This document shows, piece by piece, positions 61,375-64,000 of a DNA stretch of 64,000 nt. The stretch spans positions 186,001 through 250,000 of the forward strand of contig CBDFGQ010000008.1 in NCBI GenBank assembly GCA_965247295.1, in the 5' to 3' direction. The DNA comes from CBDFGQ01 sp965247295 (GTDB lineage: Bacteria > Chloroflexota > Dehalococcoidia > Lucifugimonadales > JAGWBF01). Position numbers and translations under genes: made by a program. Every line of letters begins with the position of its first letter. The first letter of the stretch is position 1. The notes below the pieces were generated by a model, which was given only the letters and a program-made list of their open reading frames with translations, was not told the DNA's origin and did no database searches.

Positions 61375-62400
61375 CTACCCAATCCCCGAGGTTACCTGCT
61401 GGCAGAAATTTTGCAGCTGTTCCCTTCCCGTCGCCGTCAGATGTACCTCCGCCAGGGCATCCACCGCAAGCTGGGTGTACTCTCTAGCGCGCCCTCGCGC
61501 GTAATCCAGCGCCGACATCTCGTTCAATATGGCAATAACCTGTTTGACGTCATCGGGTTCCAGGACTCGCTTGAAATAGATGGTGCCTAGCTCCCTCTTG
61601 GTATGGATGTCTCCCTTTTCCAGGACGTAGACTATGGGTAGGAGCTTCCGCTTGTTCAGGACGCTTGCGGCGGGCTGGTCACCCGTGGTGCTGTCCACGA
61701 GTTCCTTTACGTCCTCCGCAATCTGGAGGGCGATGCCCAAGCACTCGCCGGATCGCTTGAATGCCTCTAGTGTCCCTTCATCCTCGGTGACTGCCAGGGC
61801 GCCTAGTCCCATGGCGCACGATGTTAGAGCCCCCCTCCGGCCTGCCGCCATCGTCAGGTAGTTGTCAATCCCGATGCTCAGCTTCTCCTGAAACACCAGG
61901 TCTAGGTGCTGCCCCTCGCACATCCTTAGACAGGACTGGTCCAGGAGCTGCATCGCCCTTAGTACCCTGGAATCCGGTACGCCCTTCTCCAGAAGCCCCA
62001 TGAGCGTCAGCCGGGCCAGCGCGTGCATCCCGTCGCCGGCGTTTATTGCCTGGCCCGGGCCCCATATCCACCACACTGAAGCCCTGTTGCCCCGGTTGGG
62101 ACTCCCAGACTGGACGTCTTCGTGAATCAGGGTGTAGTTATAGACCAGTTCCACCGCGGCTGCCGCCGGGAGGGCCGGCCTATAGTCTCCCAGCGCGGAC
62201 TCGGAGGACAGCAGGCACAGGGTAGGGTGTAGCCGCTCACCCGATGGGCCAGAAAGAGGCGTGCCCTGTTCGTCCATCCAACCCAACTGGTAGAGGAGCA
62301 TGTTATGCAGGAGGCCATCCTCGCCGGCGATGGACTCCCGTATTTCCTCTTCCAGGACTTGTCGGTACCGGTCGTAGAGCTGGTCGGCGGTCTGGCCCAT
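61375..62400 (-). CDS. Polyprenyl-synthase family protein with altered Asp-rich motifs
   Basis: From the ATG at 62400 (AGGAG 4 bases upstream) the protein has about 341 residues with the all-helical prenyl-transferase fold: LIHEDVQSGSPNRGNRASVW and WGPGQAINAGDGMHALA. The first Asp-rich motif, normally DDxxD, reads EDVQS (94-98) and the second reads EDVKE (229-233). Since these aspartates bind the Mg-diphosphate, ordinary chain elongation is doubtful. It lies between rpiB and pgk. A non-catalytic or re-purposed subunit is possible. Confidence 0.8.
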   Translation of the reverse strand: MGQTADQLYDRYRQVLEEEIRESIAGEDGLLHNMLLYQLGWMDEQGTPLSGPSGERLHPTLCLLSSESALGDYRPALPAAAAVELVYNYTLIHEDVQSGSPNRGNRASVWWIWGPGQAINAGDGMHALARLTLMGLLEKGVPDSRVLRAMQLLDQSCLRMCEGQHLDLVFQEKLSIGIDNYLTMAAGRRGALTSCAMGLGALAVTEDEGTLEAFKRSGECLGIALQIAEDVKELVDSTTGDQPAASVLNKRKLLPIVYVLEKGDIHTKRELGTIYFKRVLEPDDVKQVIAILNEMSALDYARGRAREYTQLAVDALAEVHLTATGREQLQNFCQQVTSGIG

Positions 62401-62401
62401 T

Positions 62402-62890
62402 CTACTCCTGGGGCTGGTTGTCCTCTGGCGATTGCAAGCCATCGGCACGCGAGGAGTTCTCCAGTCGGCGAATCTTACCGACACGCCGGGCGTGCCTTCC
62501 ACCCTCGAACTCGGCGGACAAGTAGGCCGTGGTAATCTCCTTGGCTACCAATTCACCTATTATCTCTCCGCCAATACAAAGGACGTTGGCGTCGTTGTGC
62601 TGGCGGGCCATCCTGGCGCTGATTGGGTCCGAGCACAGGGCGGCCCTTACCCCCGGGACCTTATTGGCTGATATGCTCATGCCTATGCCATTTGCGCAGA
62701 TCAGCACGCCGTAGTCCGCCTCACCGCGGGCCACGGCCACGGCTACCTTTTCAGCTACGTCGGGGTAGTCAACCGAGTCGGTGCCATGGCATCCCATATC
62801 TTGGTGTTGGTGCCCAAGCTCCGACAGCAATGGTACTACGGACTGTTTGAGGTGGTAACCCCGGTGGTCGCTCCCTATGGCTATCCGCAA
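62402..62890 (-). CDS. rpiB: Ribose-5-phosphate isomerase B
   Basis: The 162-residue protein begins MRIAIGSDHRGYHLKQ, has VLICANGIGMSISANKVPGVRA and NVLCIGGEIIGELVA, the RpiB signatures, with the catalytic Cys in ICANG. It interconverts ribose- and ribulose-5-phosphate. A 10-base overlap with tsaC upstream and a 1-base gap to the next gene show a tight operon. Confidence 0.94.
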   Translation of the reverse strand: MRIAIGSDHRGYHLKQSVVPLLSELGHQHQDMGCHGTDSVDYPDVAEKVAVAVARGEADYGVLICANGIGMSISANKVPGVRAALCSDPISARMARQHNDANVLCIGGEIIGELVAKEITTAYLSAEFEGGRHARRVGKIRRLENSSRADGLQSPEDNQPQE

Positions 62891-63627
62891 GCCCGTGTCC
62901 TCCCAGTTCGGGGTACGTCCAGGGGCAGTGGCGACACGGACTGGAGGGTCTGGCGGTCTATGGCCCCCACACGAACCAGCTGGGGCCGGGACTCCGTGAC
63001 GTCCACTATAGTAGAGGGCCTACCAGCGGGAGCGGTGCCCCCATCAACGATGTAGTCAAGCCTGTCTCCCAGGAGCCGCCTCACATCCGCCGCGGTGGCG
63101 GCGTCGGGACTGCCGCTGGGGTTGGCGCTGGTGCCTGTGATGGGCCTGCCCAGTTCCCTGACCAAAGTCAGTGGGACGCAATGATCAGGCATCCTCACGC
63201 CCACCGAGTCCCTGCCCCCCGTGACTGCGTCCGGTACTTCCAGAGATTTCCTGAGTATCAGCGTAAGGGGTCCGGGCCAGAAGCGTTCTGCTAGAGTCCA
63301 GGCTACGTCGGGTATATCGATGGCCAACTGCTCCAGGTCCCATATCGCCCCCAACAGAAGGGGGAGCCCCATGTCACTGGGCCTGCCCTTTATCTGGAAA
63401 ACACGTGTAACGGCCTCTACGCAACTGGCGTCGGCGCCGAGCCCGTAGAGCGTGTCTGTGGGGAAAGCTGCGACCCCTCCCCCTCTGAGAACGCCCACGG
63501 CCTCCGTGATGGCTCTATGGACGGCGATAGAAGTGCCCAAACTGCCTGGCTCCACCCTTTTCGGAGCTTCAATTCGGTTCTTGACTGAGTATATCACAGG
63601 TGCTAATCTGGGGTCGAGCTTCAGCAC
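62881..63627 (-). CDS. L-threonylcarbamoyladenylate synthase (TsaC/Sua5/YrdC family)
   Basis: The 248-residue protein has AAFPTDTLYGLGADAS, VFQIKGRPSDMGLPLLL (KxR-type ATP site) and GRPITGTSANPSGSP, the YrdC fold. It makes the threonylcarbamoyl-AMP used for t6A37 tRNA modification. The N-terminus is longer than in the smallest TsaC forms, but no Sua5 C-terminal domain follows. The start is GTG at 63627 with GGAGG 4 bases upstream. It is divergent from guaA. Confidence 0.93.
   Translation of the reverse strand: MLKLDPRLAPVIYSVKNRIEAPKRVEPGSLGTSIAVHRAITEAVGVLRGGGVAAFPTDTLYGLGADASCVEAVTRVFQIKGRPSDMGLPLLLGAIWDLEQLAIDIPDVAWTLAERFWPGPLTLILRKSLEVPDAVTGGRDSVGVRMPDHCVPLTLVRELGRPITGTSANPSGSPDAATAADVRRLLGDRLDYIVDGGTAPAGRPSTIVDVTESRPQLVRVGAIDRQTLQSVSPLPLDVPRTGRTRACG
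63581..63609 (+). promoter_or_regulatory. Sigma-70 promoter of guaA
   Basis: TTGACT (63581-63586), a 17-base spacer and TAATCT (63604-63609) on the plus strand, lying inside the 5' end of tsaC. The transcript would begin about 63616, 30 nt before the ATG at 63646, and so supports that start. Confidence 0.6.
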
Positions 63628-63645
63628 ATGGCCTCCAGAGGTGGT

Positions 63646-64000
63646 ATGGCGGACGCGGACCAGTCTCCAAGCCGAAGGGTTGCCACCAGCGACGACCTGG
63701 AGGTATCCACTTATCTGGAGATAGCGGGCCGGCGCCAGCCCGGGAGCGTTGAGCCGGAGGCAAGGCCGGGAGGTGTGGGGGAGGGCGTGCTGATAGTGGA
63801 CCTGGGGTCTCAGTATAGCCGGCTCATCGCCCGCCGCGTCAGAGAGCTCAAGGTCTATTGCGAGATCGTGCCCCCCGAAGCCTCCTGGGAGCAGGTGGCC
63901 CGAATAAATCCCCGGGGGGTGATCCTGTCAGGGGGCCCTTCCAGCGTCTACGATCGTGGGTCTCCCCTCGCTCCCACTTGGGTGTTCGAGCACTCCCTTC
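63646..64000 (+). CDS. guaA: GMP synthase GuaA, N-terminal part (runs off the window)
   Basis: From the ATG at 63646 (GAGG four bases upstream) 118 residues are visible. VLIVDLGSQYSRLIARRVRE and VILSGGPSSVYD are the class I glutamine-amidotransferase start of GuaA, which converts XMP to GMP. About 47 residues precede the conserved VLIVDLGSQY, an extra N-terminal segment with no homology I recognise. GTG codons at 63775 and 63787 are alternative starts but lack a well-placed ribosome-binding site. The 3' part is beyond the edge. Confidence 0.9.
   Translation, partial: MADADQSPSRRVATSDDLEVSTYLEIAGRRQPGSVEPEARPGGVGEGVLIVDLGSQYSRLIARRVRELKVYCEIVPPEASWEQVARINPRGVILSGGPSSVYDRGSPLAPTWVFEHSL

Noticed and set aside
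1..64000. CRISPR arrays, rRNA genes, prophage or insertion sequences
   Set aside because: No regularly spaced direct repeats, rRNA sequences, transposase, integrase or phage structural genes were seen on reading both strands.

Overview
The window looks like a chromosomal segment of a GC-rich bacterium, most likely a Chloroflexota/Dehalococcoidia (SAR202-like) lineage. That placement is an inference. It rests on the mix of ordinary housekeeping operons with several LLM-type flavin/F420 monooxygenases, acetamidase, amidohydrolases, an EHN-type epoxide hydrolase, a thiolase with an HMG-CoA-synthase-like/DUF35 protein, an archaeal-type phosphoglycerate mutase, and duplicated FtsZ-like genes. No rRNA, CRISPR array, prophage or insertion sequence was seen.

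Layout. 1-9.3 kb: glmS (partial) and yvcK, a membrane-anchored peptidase-MA protein, a peptide-type ABC importer (binding lipoprotein and two permeases, no ATPases nearby), a ctpA-type S41 protease and a small zinc-ribbon protein. 9.3-14.5 kb: the classic run tRNA-Thr, tRNA-Tyr, tRNA-Thr, tuf, rpmG, secE, nusG, rplK, rplA, rplJ, rplL, with a strong sigma-70 promoter in front and an L10-leader attenuator before rplJ. 14.6-28.4 kb: an accessory catabolic stretch with three LLM oxidoreductases, a PD-(D/E)XK-like protein, an MBL hydrolase, formamidase, a CinA-type amidohydrolase, a phosphodiesterase, a HEPN pair, a class III aminotransferase, an amidohydrolase and a maleate-isomerase-like protein. 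28.8-34.2 kb: a NarL-type two-component pair and two ftsZ-like genes. 34.9-52.4 kb: tRNA-Gln, MFS transporters, M20 and MBL hydrolases, exonuclease III, comM, nitroreductase, an NHL protein, epoxide hydrolase, and the HMGCS-like/thiolase pair. 52.7-64 kb: lysine genes (dapL, dapF) with hflX and miaA; a lower-glycolysis operon (tsaC, rpiB, a polyprenyl-synthase-like gene, pgk, apgM, tpiA); and the start of guaA.

The most notable signals are: (i) two tandem ftsZ-like genes, the second altered in all nucleotide-contact loops and in the catalytic T7 loop, both preceded by the same 16-bp box placed exactly 26 nt upstream of a putative -10; (ii) an HMG-CoA-synthase-like protein with Leu at the catalytic Cys position, fused to a DUF35 zinc ribbon/OB fold and followed by a thiolase; (iii) a HEPN protein translationally coupled to an unrecognised 80-residue partner; (iv) a gene of unknown function wedged into the dapF-dapL operon; (v) a frameshifted hflX whose only plausible start codon is ATT; (vi) a polyprenyl-synthase-like protein with altered aspartate-rich motifs.
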